From Bacteroidales bacterium UBA6445 (GTDB lineage: Bacteria > Bacteroidota > Bacteroidia > Bacteroidales > UBA932): DNA of 64,000 nt. The position numbers and the translations under genes are program-made. This document shows, one piece after another, positions 7,617 through 16,929 of this stretch; the stretch's first letter is position 1; each line of letters begins with the position of its first letter. A model generated the notes under the pieces. It was not told where the DNA came from, did no database searches, and worked only from the letters and a program-made list of their open reading frames with translations. The stretch spans positions 270,445-334,444 of the forward strand of contig DJOF01000008.1 of assembly GCA_002439585.1 (NCBI GenBank). The letters run 5' to 3'.

Positions 7617-9118
7617 TGTCAGATACCATGCGTTATACCAAATTGTTAACAGCTTTGGCCCTGCTTCCGTTTCTATGCTCGTGCTGCAATAAGAGCTCGA
7701 GCGTAAAAGGAAGCGAAGAGCCGGTATCTCCTCCGGAAAAGCCACAAGAGTCTTCGGCCGTTGCCTATGTGACTACGGCCGACAAGACAAGGCTCTTCGA
7801 GGAGAGCGCGCTCCCTATAAGGAAAGCAGGATCTATGGCTGTCAATAAAGTCGAGCTTGACTCGACGGTACGCTATCAGACTATAGACGGATTCGGTGCA
7901 GCTCTTACAGGCTCTTCCTGCTATAATCTGATGCAGATGGAACCTTCCGCAAGGAACACTTTCCTCAAAGAGATTTTCGACAAGAAAGACGGATTGGGAG
8001 TTAGTCTTATACGTGTGTCTATCGGTTCTTCTGACTTCGGGCTTGATGAGTATACGTGGTGCGATGTCAAAGGTATCGGCAACTTTGCAGTCAATACTTA
8101 CGACAAGAGGGATGTTTTCCCCGTGCTGAAGGAGATTTATTCTATCAATCCTGATGTTAAGATAATAGGTACTCCTTGGACAGCTCCGAGATGGATGAAG
8201 AGGGGCGTCAATGTTAATGTTGACTATTATTCTTGGACAAGCGGGCGTCTGAAACCGTCCTGCTATCAGGATTATGCCCAGTATTTCGTCAAATGGATAC
8301 AGACAATGGAGAAAGAGGGCTTCGATATCTATGCTGTTACTCTGCAGAACGAGCCTTTGAATAAGGGCAATTCCATGTCCATGTTCATGACTTGGGAGGA
8401 ACAGCGAGATTTTATCAAAGAAGCTGTCGGTCCGGCATTTGCCAAGGCTGGGCTTGATACCAAGATCCTGCTCTTTGACCACAATTACAACTATGACAAT
8501 CTTGCTGATCAGCAAGAGTATCCACTGAAGATACTTGCCGATCCCGAGGCAGCGAAATATGTAGCGGGAACTGCATGGCATAACTATTCAGGTAATGTGG
8601 CCGAGCTTGACAAGATCGCTTCCAAAGCTCCTGGCAAGGATATTTTCTTCACGGAGGCCTCTATCGGGGGATGGAATTATGATTTTGCAAAAACCCTCAT
8701 AAATGATTTTGACAATATCTTCATGCAGACCTTGTCCCGTGGCAACAAAGGAGTCACTCTGTGGAATCTGATGCTTGACCAGAATAGTGGTCCGAAACGT
8801 CCGGGCGGATGTCAGAACTGCTATGGTGTGGTGACTCTGGATACCAACACTGGAAAGGTGTCAGAGCGTAATACGCATTATTACCAGATAGCCCATGCTT
8901 CCAAGGTGATAAGTCAAGGAGCTGTGAGGATCTCCGCTACTGGAGTCAATGCAGCTGGGATTTCGTATCTTGCTTTCCTTAATCCTGACCATTCATATGG
9001 TATTATTGCCCTCAATACAGGTGCTGAGGATTTCCAGTTTACTTTCTCGGACAAGACAAACTCAGTGAAGCTTGCAGTCCCGGCAAAGTCCATAGCATCA
9101 GTAAGATGGAAGTTGTAA
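7616..9118 (+). CDS. GH30-family beta-glycosidase (likely endo-beta-1,6-glucanase type)
   Basis: Secreted or surface lipoprotein of 500 residues with a lipobox-like CSCC near residues 21-24. The GH30 fold is recognised from YQTIDGFGAALTGSS, RVSIGSSDFGLDEYT and GTPWTAPRWMK. The acid/base is probably Glu246 in LQNEP and the nucleophile Glu347 in FFTEAS. The C-terminal half with RPGGCQNCYG resembles the subfamily of bacterial beta-1,6-glucanases more than xylanases (recalled family knowledge). Its position right after SusC/SusD matches beta-1,6-glucan loci described in Bacteroides. A second in-frame ATG at 7628 is possible. Glucosylceramidase-type activity cannot be excluded. Confidence 0.88.
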   Translation: MSDTMRYTKLLTALALLPFLCSCCNKSSSVKGSEEPVSPPEKPQESSAVAYVTTADKTRLFEESALPIRKAGSMAVNKVELDSTVRYQTIDGFGAALTGSSCYNLMQMEPSARNTFLKEIFDKKDGLGVSLIRVSIGSSDFGLDEYTWCDVKGIGNFAVNTYDKRDVFPVLKEIYSINPDVKIIGTPWTAPRWMKRGVNVNVDYYSWTSGRLKPSCYQDYAQYFVKWIQTMEKEGFDIYAVTLQNEPLNKGNSMSMFMTWEEQRDFIKEAVGPAFAKAGLDTKILLFDHNYNYDNLADQQEYPLKILADPEAAKYVAGTAWHNYSGNVAELDKIASKAPGKDIFFTEASIGGWNYDFAKTLINDFDNIFMQTLSRGNKGVTLWNLMLDQNSGPKRPGGCQNCYGVVTLDTNTGKVSERNTHYYQIAHASKVISQGAVRISATGVNAAGISYLAFLNPDHSYGIIALNTGAEDFQFTFSDKTNSVKLAVPAKSIASVRWKL

Positions 9119-9138
9119 TTCGGTAAATAAACTAAAAA

Positions 9139-10542
9139 ATGCAAACTTATATGAAAAATATATTGAAATCAGCACTGGTTGTGAGTGCCTTGCTCGCAGT
9201 CTCGTGTGATAAAGAACCTGAGCTCAAGGTCACGGACAAAGGTCCAGATATGAAGATCTCTATCCCAGAAAGTACGCTGATGGGCGCCTCTCTGCCATTT
9301 GAGATCACTCTCAATGACAAGATTCCTCTCTCGACACTGAAGGCATCTCTTTCGTTTGATGGTACTGTAGTCAGTGACATAACTATCCGTACAAAAGAAA
9401 GTGGTGTCTATAAAGATACCCTTCATGTGCCTTTCCTTGCCAATGTGTCAGACGGTCAGGCAGATCTTAAGTTTGTCGGTCAGAACATTGAGTTCGGTAT
9501 AACCGAGCAGACCTTACAAGTGAATGTGTCCAGACCGATATTTGACTATATGACTCTCATCTCCAACGATGGCAAGGAATACAGGCTTGACAAGACTTCC
9601 GAGAAATATGTTTATTCCTATACAGGAGAGCTTCCGGCCAAGGTGTATTCTCGCATTGTCTCGAGCCAATTCGGTGATGACAAAAGGACTATTACATTCG
9701 GATATAAGAACAACGCTATCGCTGAGGGAGGAACTTCTTACATACCTTTCTCCAACGGCCTGCCAGGTACATATACTATAACTTTCAATACACTTTCATT
9801 AGCATCGTCTCCTTTCGTTGTGGTCAAGGTCAATGGCGTGGAGGCTGTCAATATGGAAAAGAAAGATGAAATACCGGCAGAAAGTTATGGGGCTATTGTT
9901 GAATTTACTCAAGGACAGACGTTTACTATCGAAGGGCATAAACCCGGTTTTAGTGACTGGACAATAGACCCGGACTATCTGGAGGCAATTAATCCTGTCA
10001 AGGGTGAATTTAAGTTCCTGCCTGTAAAAGGCACCTACAGGGTTGTACTCCAGACTTCCAACAAATTCATAAGGATCAGTCCGACTACGTCCACGACAGA
10101 TCTTACCGCGGGCTATCCTGTCCTTAACGATGATTTTTCCGGAGGTCTGTGGATTATAGGAGATGAAACTATAGGCAAGCCAGTAGGCTCTGGCGTGAGT
10201 TGGAATCCTGAGATCGGTGGTCTCTGCTGCTCACAGATAGAGCCTAAGAAGTTCCAGATAACACTTGTGGCCGGTAAGAATATCGGTATAGAAGTTGGCA
10301 AAGGATTCAAATTCTTCTTCCAAAGGACATGGGGAGGAGAGCTTCGTAAGGGCTCATACTCCGAGGTGAATATACCTGCTGAGTTCGGTATTACAGATGA
10401 TGGCAATATCGGTGTGGCTTCAACCCTTGCAGCAGGCGATACATACAGGTTCATTGTTGACTTTACCAAAGCTAAGAAAGAAAAGGTCGACGGTTCGACA
10501 TCAGCGACTGGTGTTGTCCTTACATGTACCAAATTAAAATAA
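9139..10542 (+). CDS. SusE-position surface glycan-binding lipoprotein
   Basis: Lipoprotein of 467 residues with lipobox VSC and Cys near residue 23; an in-frame ATG at 9151 is an alternative start. It has an all-beta, multi-domain appearance. The N-terminal Ig-like region (about 30-130) begins with the EPELKV segment, and the C-terminal half has short beta repeats resembling the DUF5016/DUF5121 proteins found beside GH30 genes in Bacteroides. No catalytic motif was recognised. It lies 20 bp after the GH30 gene and 9 bp before the phosphodiesterase lipoprotein, in one operon. The likely job is holding the polysaccharide at the cell surface. The family assignment is from memory and moderate. 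Confidence 0.65.
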   Translation: MQTYMKNILKSALVVSALLAVSCDKEPELKVTDKGPDMKISIPESTLMGASLPFEITLNDKIPLSTLKASLSFDGTVVSDITIRTKESGVYKDTLHVPFLANVSDGQADLKFVGQNIEFGITEQTLQVNVSRPIFDYMTLISNDGKEYRLDKTSEKYVYSYTGELPAKVYSRIVSSQFGDDKRTITFGYKNNAIAEGGTSYIPFSNGLPGTYTITFNTLSLASSPFVVVKVNGVEAVNMEKKDEIPAESYGAIVEFTQGQTFTIEGHKPGFSDWTIDPDYLEAINPVKGEFKFLPVKGTYRVVLQTSNKFIRISPTTSTTDLTAGYPVLNDDFSGGLWIIGDETIGKPVGSGVSWNPEIGGLCCSQIEPKKFQITLVAGKNIGIEVGKGFKFFFQRTWGGELRKGSYSEVNIPAEFGITDDGNIGVASTLAAGDTYRFIVDFTKAKKEKVDGSTSATGVVLTCTKLK

Positions 10543-10551
10543 CAGATATCT

Positions 10552-12669
10552 ATGTTTAGAAAATTAATATACGCTTTATGCATGATTTCCGGACTGGCGT
10601 TCCTGAATTCGTGCGACAAGGTCGCCAAGGGTGACCAGACACTTGATCTACTCGACGACAGAGGCAAGAGGGCATCTACAGTTGCCTTCGTCGACCCAGC
10701 AGGTGGATCGCAGACGCTGCATCTAGTATCCAATACATCTTGGAAAATCTCAGTGCCTTCTACAGCCGATTGGCTTACGGTCAGTCCGACCAAGGGCAAG
10801 GATGACAAGGACATTACTTTCACCGTGACAGGGAATGAATCTTATGTTACAAGAAAGGCAGTAGTGTCACTTTCTGTAGATGGAAAGGCTGGCTCTATGA
10901 AGGTGTCAGTCGAGCAGGAAGGTATGGAGAATCCCAATCCTCCGATTCCTGAGAGTGTAATTCTTGACGTTAAGTTCAATGCCGACGGAACAGCAGAGGA
11001 CATCTCAGACAAGCAAAATAAGATAGAGACAATCCCAGGAAGCAATCTTGTCACATACTACAACGAATCAACGGGAGGTTATGTGGCTCACTTTAATAAT
11101 ACTCCGGGCGGTTCTTCTTCTACAGGATACTACAGAGTAGATGCTCCTGTGGATTCTGACCTATGGAAAGCTTTGGCCGACGGGCACAGTATGGAAATTC
11201 TTGTAAGGTACGACTCCAAATATGCTGATTTTGACAAGGAAGTGAAGCCTTTCAGCGCAATGGAGGCCGGAGGTGTCGGATTCTTGATTGCAAAATCCAA
11301 TAATGGACAAGAACTTACATACTTGCCTAATATAAGTGCCGATGGTAAGAGCAAGTGGATATGGACAAAAACAGGAGTTGCACCATCATTAGGTACATAC
11401 TACCATCTTGTAGGCGTTTGGGACAAGGAAGCCAATAAGTCAATAGTCTATCTTAACGGAAAGAAAGCCGGAGAAGTAGATACCAATGGCAATCTTAATC
11501 CTGCCAAAGACGGGTGCAGGTGGTTCTGTATCGGAGGTGATGCCGGCCCAAGCGGTGCGCAGGCTATATGGAACGGAGACATAGCCATAGCGAGAATCTA
11601 TGACAATGCTTTGGAAGAGAGTGATGTGGAGACTCTCTATAAGAGAGTAAGGAACTATAATCTGCCTGTCTCGGATATAGCTCTTTCTAATGTTATTGTC
11701 GTGGGGATGATGGATGTCAAGGCTGGAAGTCAGTATATAGTGGCCGGAAGCGGGTTTAAGTCTGGTGATAAGCTTGTGTTCCAGTCTCCTTATTCTGACT
11801 ACAAGTGTGAGCTTGACTGTGCCGTTACGGATCAGATGGTTGCCACCCAGATTCCGGCAGATATGGCGAGCGATACTTATAAGGTCCTGCTTAAGAGGGG
11901 AGAGATACTTTATCCTCTCGGGACGACTAAGCTTACCGTTACTGAAGATGCACCTGCGCTAAAGTCTCCTAAAATCATAGCCCATAGGGGCTATCATGCC
12001 AAAGCACCGGAAAATTCCGTTGCGGCAGTAGAAGCTGCCCAGGCTCTTGGAATATATGGTGCCGAGATAGACGTGTGGATGACGACAGACGGGGAGATTG
12101 TGGTCAACCATGACGAGAAGATTGACGGAAAGTCCATCCAGAATAGTACCTATGACCAGATCAAGGATATCAAACTGTCCAACGGAGAGTCTCTTCCTAA
12201 GCTCAGCGACATGCTTGACCTGCTGTCGAAGAACACTGCGATGAAGCTGATCATCGAGATCAAGACTCATAGCAGCGAAGAGAAACAGACTGCGGCAACA
12301 CAGGCAGTTGTATCAGCTGTTCAGCAGAAGGGATTAGGAGATCATGTCGAGTATATCGCATTTAGCTATGAGACCTGTGCCGGTATAGTCGCTAGTGTTC
12401 CGACTGCCATAGTATCGTATCTTGGAGGTGATAAAACTCCGGCTGAGCTTGCCAAGAGTCACATAAGCGGACTTGACTATCAGCTTAAGATCTTTAAGAA
12501 CAATCCTTCATGGATAAGGGAAGCTCATGCGGCAGGTCTTACTGTTAATATGTGGACTCTGAACAATAATTCAGATATGGTCAACGGCATCGCGATGGGA
12601 GCTGACTATATAACAACGGACAAACCTGAGGAGCTCAAGGCTTTGTCTGACGCGTTCTTCAATAAGTAA
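10552..12669 (+). CDS. BACON-LamG-GDPD lipoprotein (glycerophosphodiester phosphodiesterase)
   Basis: Modular lipoprotein of 705 residues (lipobox NSC, Cys about 23). A BACON domain spans about 40-125 (WKISVPSTADWLTVSP). A LamG/concanavalin-like beta-sandwich spans about 150-375, with SMEILVRY and YHLVGVWD. A TIG/Ig-like segment follows at about 385-470. The C-terminus (about 474-700) is a complete GDPD domain: AHRG with His478, APEN at 485-488, Glu505 and Asp507 in GAEIDVW, and His520 in NHDEK, so the enzyme should be active. GDPD enzymes cleave glycerophosphodiesters to glycerol-3-phosphate and an alcohol. Its presence in the operon suggests a phosphoglycerol-bearing glycan; this is inference. 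It is the last gene before the terminator. Confidence 0.88.
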   Translation: MFRKLIYALCMISGLAFLNSCDKVAKGDQTLDLLDDRGKRASTVAFVDPAGGSQTLHLVSNTSWKISVPSTADWLTVSPTKGKDDKDITFTVTGNESYVTRKAVVSLSVDGKAGSMKVSVEQEGMENPNPPIPESVILDVKFNADGTAEDISDKQNKIETIPGSNLVTYYNESTGGYVAHFNNTPGGSSSTGYYRVDAPVDSDLWKALADGHSMEILVRYDSKYADFDKEVKPFSAMEAGGVGFLIAKSNNGQELTYLPNISADGKSKWIWTKTGVAPSLGTYYHLVGVWDKEANKSIVYLNGKKAGEVDTNGNLNPAKDGCRWFCIGGDAGPSGAQAIWNGDIAIARIYDNALEESDVETLYKRVRNYNLPVSDIALSNVIVVGMMDVKAGSQYIVAGSGFKSGDKLVFQSPYSDYKCELDCAVTDQMVATQIPADMASDTYKVLLKRGEILYPLGTTKLTVTEDAPALKSPKIIAHRGYHAKAPENSVAAVEAAQALGIYGAEIDVWMTTDGEIVVNHDEKIDGKSIQNSTYDQIKDIKLSNGESLPKLSDMLDLLSKNTAMKLIIEIKTHSSEEKQTAATQAVVSAVQQKGLGDHVEYIAFSYETCAGIVASVPTAIVSYLGGDKTPAELAKSHISGLDYQLKIFKNNPSWIREAHAAGLTVNMWTLNNNSDMVNGIAMGADYITTDKPEELKALSDAFFNK

Positions 12670-12695
12670 GAATAATATCCGTAGCTTGATATTCG

Positions 12696-12732
12696 GCCAG
12701 TGGGAAAATATATTTTTCCCGCTGGCTTTTTT
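12696..12732 (+). terminator. rho-independent terminator of the PUL1 operon
   Basis: GCCAG-T-GGGAAAA pairs with TTTTCCC-G-CTGGC (12696-12725), with a small AT-rich loop, and is followed by TTTTTT. It lies 26 nt after the phosphodiesterase stop and is the strongest terminator in the window. Confidence 0.9.
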
Positions 12733-12733
12733 G

Positions 12734-12741
12734 TAAATTTG
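12734..12741 (+). promoter_or_regulatory. -7 box of the regulator gene, abutting the terminator
   Basis: TAAATTTG fits TAnnTTTG and begins 1 nt after the terminator T-tract. The ATG is only 18 nt further on, so the leader would be very short. No clear -33 TTTG at the right distance is seen because the hairpin occupies that position. Confidence 0.4.
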
Positions 12742-12759
12742 TCCTAAGAATAGATAGCT

Positions 12760-14334
12760 ATGAGTAGAATTTTGTTGATTATATTGTGTTTTCCGTTATG
12801 TCTCTCCTGTACTGTAGGTGGCTCGGGCGATGAAATTATTCGCGAGTTGGATGAAGTCCTAAGGCTTAAGGATGTTTATGAAAAGGCTTTTGTGGACAAG
12901 GTAGAGGCGATGAAGAAGATGCGTTCGTCAGACATGCTTTGGACAAATGAGTATTCACTCAACAAAATGATAGCAGATGAATATTCGGCTGTTAGCTATG
13001 ACTCTACAGTGGCTTATTTGGATCGTAACTGTGATCTCGCAATTGCTCATGCGGATGCATACAGGAAGATGGAGTCTTCTCTACTTGAGATTAAGGCATA
13101 TATAAGGGCGGGATATCATTCTGAGGCTATCGGAGAACTGTCAGATATTCTTTACCCTGAAGTTCCGGATTCTCTGAAGCGTCTGTATTTTGAGGTAAGG
13201 CATTCACTTGCCGGAGAGATGATGGTCTATTCGGGAAGTATCGATATGTATGAGAAGGCCTATGCCGAGAGAAACATGATGAGAGATTCTCTGTTTGCTT
13301 ATACAGAACCGGGTTCATACGCCTGGTATGATCTCAATAGGGAAGTTGCTCTTTCTGCCAGAGATTCGGCTTCTGTTAGGGATTGTGCTGCCAAGATGCT
13401 TTCATTGGCAGGCGATGATCTTAGGAAATATGCAGCGGCTTGTTATTTCTATTCGGAAGGTGTGCAGCCGAGAGGCTCGGATGAGGTTGTGGAATATCTT
13501 TGCCGTTCTGCAATTGCGGATGTGAAGGCGGCGACAAAGGATTATGCTTCTCTCAATACTCTGGCAGAAATCCTGTTCCAAAAGGGAGATATATCGCGAG
13601 CCTTCCGTTATTCTGCAGACCATTGTATGCAGGATGCCTTGGCTTTCAACGGTAAGCTGAGGCTATGGCAAGTGTCTACTTTCTTTCCGAAAATTCAGAA
13701 TGCTTATGAACATCTCCAGGAACGACAGAATCGCAGGATGACTGTGATTGTGGTGTTCATGTGTCTGCTTGCTTCTTCGCTAGGCCTTATGTTGGTGTAT
13801 ATTTACCGTCATCATCATGTCCTTTTAATGGCAAATGCACGTCTCGCAGCGCTCAACTCCCGTCTGGAGGAATCTGATAAAGTCAAAGACGAGTATATAG
13901 CTCTTTTTCTAGGAACAGTCTCGGAAAATATCGCGAAGGAGAGAAAGTACAGAGATCATGTGATGAAATACCTCAAGAGGGGAAATGACAAATACCTCAT
14001 GGACGAAATTGTGGCTATGCCTTCCATCGAGGATGACATCCGTCTGTTCTACAAGATGTTCGACAATGCCTTTATAAAGCTTTATCCCAGTTTTGTTGCC
14101 CAGTTCAATGCTTTGCTGGCGGATGGATGCGAGATATTGCCGAAAGATTCGGATATCCTTACGCCGGAGTTAAGGATTTTTGCTTTGATCAAATTGGGGG
14201 TGACCGACTCGGGCAAGATAGCTTCTCTTCTTCATTATAGCGCGAATACTGTGTACAACTACAGGGCAAAGATCAAGAACAAGGCAAAGGGCTCAAGAGG
14301 AGATTTTGAGGATGCTGTGCGGGCTATAGCTTAA
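12760..14334 (+). CDS. membrane-anchored LuxR-like PUL regulator (DUF6377-like)
   Basis: Predicted regulator of 524 residues. It has an N-terminal signal or lipoprotein segment (lipobox LSC, Cys about 17), a helical TPR-like sensor region (about 25-310) and a transmembrane helix at about 323-345 (VVFMCLLASSLGLMLVYIY). A coiled-coil follows, with a C-terminal helix-turn-helix at about 460-505 containing ELRIFALIKLG and SANTVYNYRAKIK. This is the architecture of Bacteroidota one-component membrane regulators beside PULs, annotated as DUF6377 as far as I recall. It probably senses a glycan in the periplasm and activates PUL1, which lies directly upstream. No kinase or receiver domain is present. 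Confidence 0.75.
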   Translation: MSRILLIILCFPLCLSCTVGGSGDEIIRELDEVLRLKDVYEKAFVDKVEAMKKMRSSDMLWTNEYSLNKMIADEYSAVSYDSTVAYLDRNCDLAIAHADAYRKMESSLLEIKAYIRAGYHSEAIGELSDILYPEVPDSLKRLYFEVRHSLAGEMMVYSGSIDMYEKAYAERNMMRDSLFAYTEPGSYAWYDLNREVALSARDSASVRDCAAKMLSLAGDDLRKYAAACYFYSEGVQPRGSDEVVEYLCRSAIADVKAATKDYASLNTLAEILFQKGDISRAFRYSADHCMQDALAFNGKLRLWQVSTFFPKIQNAYEHLQERQNRRMTVIVVFMCLLASSLGLMLVYIYRHHHVLLMANARLAALNSRLEESDKVKDEYIALFLGTVSENIAKERKYRDHVMKYLKRGNDKYLMDEIVAMPSIEDDIRLFYKMFDNAFIKLYPSFVAQFNALLADGCEILPKDSDILTPELRIFALIKLGVTDSGKIASLLHYSANTVYNYRAKIKNKAKGSRGDFEDAVRAIA

Positions 14335-14445
14335 CAGTCTGATCTGTATTAGGCAGAGGGGGTTGTCAATGGTGTTCCGTTTTGACAATTCTAACACTAT
14401 CCAAGTCGCTTTTCGATTTGCCTTCGATTTGCGGATAATGAAAAA

Positions 14446-14477
14446 TTTGCATTAATTGTTGAAACGTGTTATATTAG
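14446..14477 (+). promoter_or_regulatory. promoter of the MFS transporter
   Basis: TTTG at 14446-14449 and TATATTAG at 14470-14477 are separated by 20 nt, close to the Bacteroidota consensus. The ATG lies 58 nt downstream. A short direct repeat TCGATTTGC (14413-14421 and 14424-14432) sits just upstream and could be a regulator site. Confidence 0.55.
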
Positions 14478-14535
14478 CGTGATTTTTTTAGATCGTCAAG
14501 TTGCTACTGATTTATGATACTAAAACAATTTATAT

Positions 14536-15834
14536 ATGAGTAAAAGAAACGGAAATGTCATCGGAATAGTAACGATGATATTCTTGTTCGGAATGATTTC
14601 ATTCGTTACGAACCTTGCTGCGCCGATTGGCGTTATCTGGAAAAATGCCCCCGCTATAGCAGGCTCCAATACTTTGGGCATGATGGGTAATATGATGAAT
14701 TTCCTTGCTTATCTGTTTATGGGTATTCCTGCAGGAAATCTTCTGTCCAAGATAGGATATAAGAAGACAGCACTTGTAGCTATCGCGGTAGGTTTTATCG
14801 GTGTATTTGTACAGTACCTTTCAGGCAAGGTAGGTGTCAATTCAACTATGTTCACACTTCCTACCAATTTCTTTGTTTACCTGTTGGGCGCTTTCATCGC
14901 AGGTTTCTCTGTATGTATGCTCAATACCGTTGTCAATCCCATGCTTAACCTTCTCGGTGGCGGTGGCAACAAAGGCAATCAACTCGTTCAGATAGGCGGT
15001 ACTTTCAATTCTCTTATGGCGACACTTACCCCTATGTTTGTCGGTGCGCTCATAGGTCAGGTTACTGCCGATACCGCAATAAAGGATGTTGATCCTGTGC
15101 TCTTTATAGCAATGGCAATCTTCCTTGTCGCTTTCGTGATTCTCTATTTCATTCCTGTGGAAGACCCTGAGCAGACTATAGGAGAAGGCGAGGTCGAGAG
15201 CCCACTTCATTTCCGTAATTTCCTTTTCGGAGTAATCGCCATCTTCATCTATGTGGGTGTGGAAGTCGGTATCCCTGGGACTCTTAATTTCTTCCTTTCT
15301 GATGTAGAGAAAGGAGCTGGTCTTGACCCTGTTATGGCAACAAGCATTGCTGGCTTCGTGGCAGGAACATATTGGTTCCTCATGCTTATAGGCAGGTTTG
15401 TGTCAAGCTTTATAAGCGGAGTGGTATCAAGCCGTATGCAACTTATTGTCGTTTCTGCGGTTGCATTCTTCCTTGTATTGGCTGCAATATTCGCTCCTGC
15501 GGATGTGACAGCCTCTATGCCAGTATTCAAGGGTGATGGGTTCGGTGTCGAGTCTGTGCCTCTTTCCGCCCTTCTTCTTGTTCTCTGCGGTCTTTGCACT
15601 TCAGTGATGTGGGGCGTGATTTTCAACCTTGCAGTTGAAGGCCTTGGCAAGTCAACATCTCTCGCTTCCGGAATCTTCATGATGATGGTAGTCGGTGGAG
15701 GTGTCATCCCTCTAGTACAGAATGCAATAGCAGATGTTACCTCATACCTGACAAGCTACTATCTTATCGTTGCATGTCTTGCTTATCTTTTCTGGTATGC
15801 AGTATGGGGTTCAAAGCCAGTACGCAGAGCTTAA
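14536..15834 (+). CDS. MFS sugar transporter
   Basis: Inner-membrane major facilitator of 432 residues with about twelve hydrophobic helices. The conserved loop between helices 2 and 3 reads GNLLSKIGYKKTAL, a variant of the MFS motif A. The protein ends in a basic tail (KPVRRA). Similar proteins sit next to ROK kinases in Bacteroidota sugar loci, and here a ROK kinase follows after 88 bp. Together they would take up and phosphorylate the monosaccharide released by PUL1, most likely glucose. Substrate is inferred from context only. Confidence 0.85.
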   Translation: MSKRNGNVIGIVTMIFLFGMISFVTNLAAPIGVIWKNAPAIAGSNTLGMMGNMMNFLAYLFMGIPAGNLLSKIGYKKTALVAIAVGFIGVFVQYLSGKVGVNSTMFTLPTNFFVYLLGAFIAGFSVCMLNTVVNPMLNLLGGGGNKGNQLVQIGGTFNSLMATLTPMFVGALIGQVTADTAIKDVDPVLFIAMAIFLVAFVILYFIPVEDPEQTIGEGEVESPLHFRNFLFGVIAIFIYVGVEVGIPGTLNFFLSDVEKGAGLDPVMATSIAGFVAGTYWFLMLIGRFVSSFISGVVSSRMQLIVVSAVAFFLVLAAIFAPADVTASMPVFKGDGFGVESVPLSALLLVLCGLCTSVMWGVIFNLAVEGLGKSTSLASGIFMMMVVGGGVIPLVQNAIADVTSYLTSYYLIVACLAYLFWYAVWGSKPVRRA

Positions 15835-15843
15835 TTTTCATAA

Positions 15844-15885
15844 TGCCGATTCTGACTGTCTTTTCGAGTGGACGTCGGATCGGCA
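15844..15885 (+). promoter_or_regulatory. long hairpin between transporter and kinase genes
   Basis: TGCCGATTCTGAC pairs with GTCGGATCGGCA, a 12-13 bp stem with one bulge, around a 17-nt loop. No T-tract follows, so it is not a standard terminator. It may stabilise the upstream mRNA or set the expression ratio of the two genes. Confidence 0.55.
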
Positions 15886-15922
15886 ATGCGCATAAGAGTT
15901 ACATTAATGTAAGCTATAGCGC

Positions 15923-16915
15923 ATGAATCCCTATAAAGAGAATTATACAGAAATGAGTGTAGAACAGACAGTTTTAGGAGTTGATGTCGGTGGACAGACA
16001 ACAAAGTGCGGTGTGGTTGATGCCAGGGGTAATGTGCTTACCCAGACAGTTATCCGTTCTGATACATATACTGAGGTCGAGCCTTATGTGGATACTCTCG
16101 CAGAGGCTTTGCAGAGGCTTATAGCAGAAGCCGGTGTTGATGGAAATGTTCGTGGTATCGGAATGGGTGTGCCCAACGGCAATTATTATACTGGAGAAGT
16201 TGAGAATGCAGTCAATCTTTCCTGGGGGTCCAAGAGTAGCATTCCGCTTGCCAGACTCCTTACCGAGAGGATGAATGGCATACCTGTGGCCTTGACCAAT
16301 GACGCAAATGCCGCAGCAATGGGTGAGATGACTTATGGTGCTGCAAGGGGTATGAAGAATTTCATAATGATCACTCTCGGTACCGGTGTCGGAAGCGGCA
16401 TCGTCATCAACGGAGAAGTGGTATATGGTCATGACGGATTTGCCGGTGAACTTGGTCATACATGCGCAGTAAGGCATAACGGCCGTCTTTGCAACTGTGG
16501 TAAGACTGGTTGTCTTGAGACTTATGCTTCGGCTACTGGAGTCGCCCGTACTGCCAGAGAGTGGCTTGAACTTAGTGACGAGCCTTCATCTCTCCGCAGC
16601 CTTGACACTATCTCGTCCAAAGAGGTATATGAGGCCGCCAAGGACGGAGACAACCTGGCAAAGAAAATCTTCGATTTTACAGGGACTATGCTTGGTGAGT
16701 CGTTTGCCGATTTCATAGCTTTCAGTGCTCCGGAGGCTATCGTGCTTTTCGGAGGTCTTGCCCGTGCAAAGGAATTCCTGCTCGCTCCTATAATGAAGTC
16801 TATGAATGCAAATGTTCTTCCTCTCTGGCGCGATAAGGTGAAGATCGTATTCTCCCAGCTTAAGGAGTCTGACGCTGCCATCCTCGGAGCTTCTGCCCTC
16901 GCTTGGGAACTTTAA
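15923..16915 (+). CDS. ROK-family sugar kinase (glucokinase-like)
   Basis: Cytoplasmic kinase of 330 residues that phosphorylates a hexose with ATP, probably glucose. The ATP-binding loop DVGGQTTKCG lies near residues 20-29, or 10-19 if translation starts at the internal ATG at 15953. The ROK signature is complete: GEMTYGAARG, GTGVGSGI, FAGELGHT and the zinc-binding CNCGKTGCLE. It follows the MFS gene and ends before a terminator, so it closes the sugar-catabolic unit of PUL1. Mannose or N-acetylhexosamine specificity is possible because ROK kinases vary. Confidence 0.88.
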   Translation: MNPYKENYTEMSVEQTVLGVDVGGQTTKCGVVDARGNVLTQTVIRSDTYTEVEPYVDTLAEALQRLIAEAGVDGNVRGIGMGVPNGNYYTGEVENAVNLSWGSKSSIPLARLLTERMNGIPVALTNDANAAAMGEMTYGAARGMKNFIMITLGTGVGSGIVINGEVVYGHDGFAGELGHTCAVRHNGRLCNCGKTGCLETYASATGVARTAREWLELSDEPSSLRSLDTISSKEVYEAAKDGDNLAKKIFDFTGTMLGESFADFIAFSAPEAIVLFGGLARAKEFLLAPIMKSMNANVLPLWRDKVKIVFSQLKESDAAILGASALAWEL

Positions 16916-16929
16916 ATTGCTTATATCAA

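Noticed and set aside
7673..8581. 302-residue minus-strand frame inside the GH30 gene
   Set aside because: Antisense to a conserved enzyme, no recognisable features.
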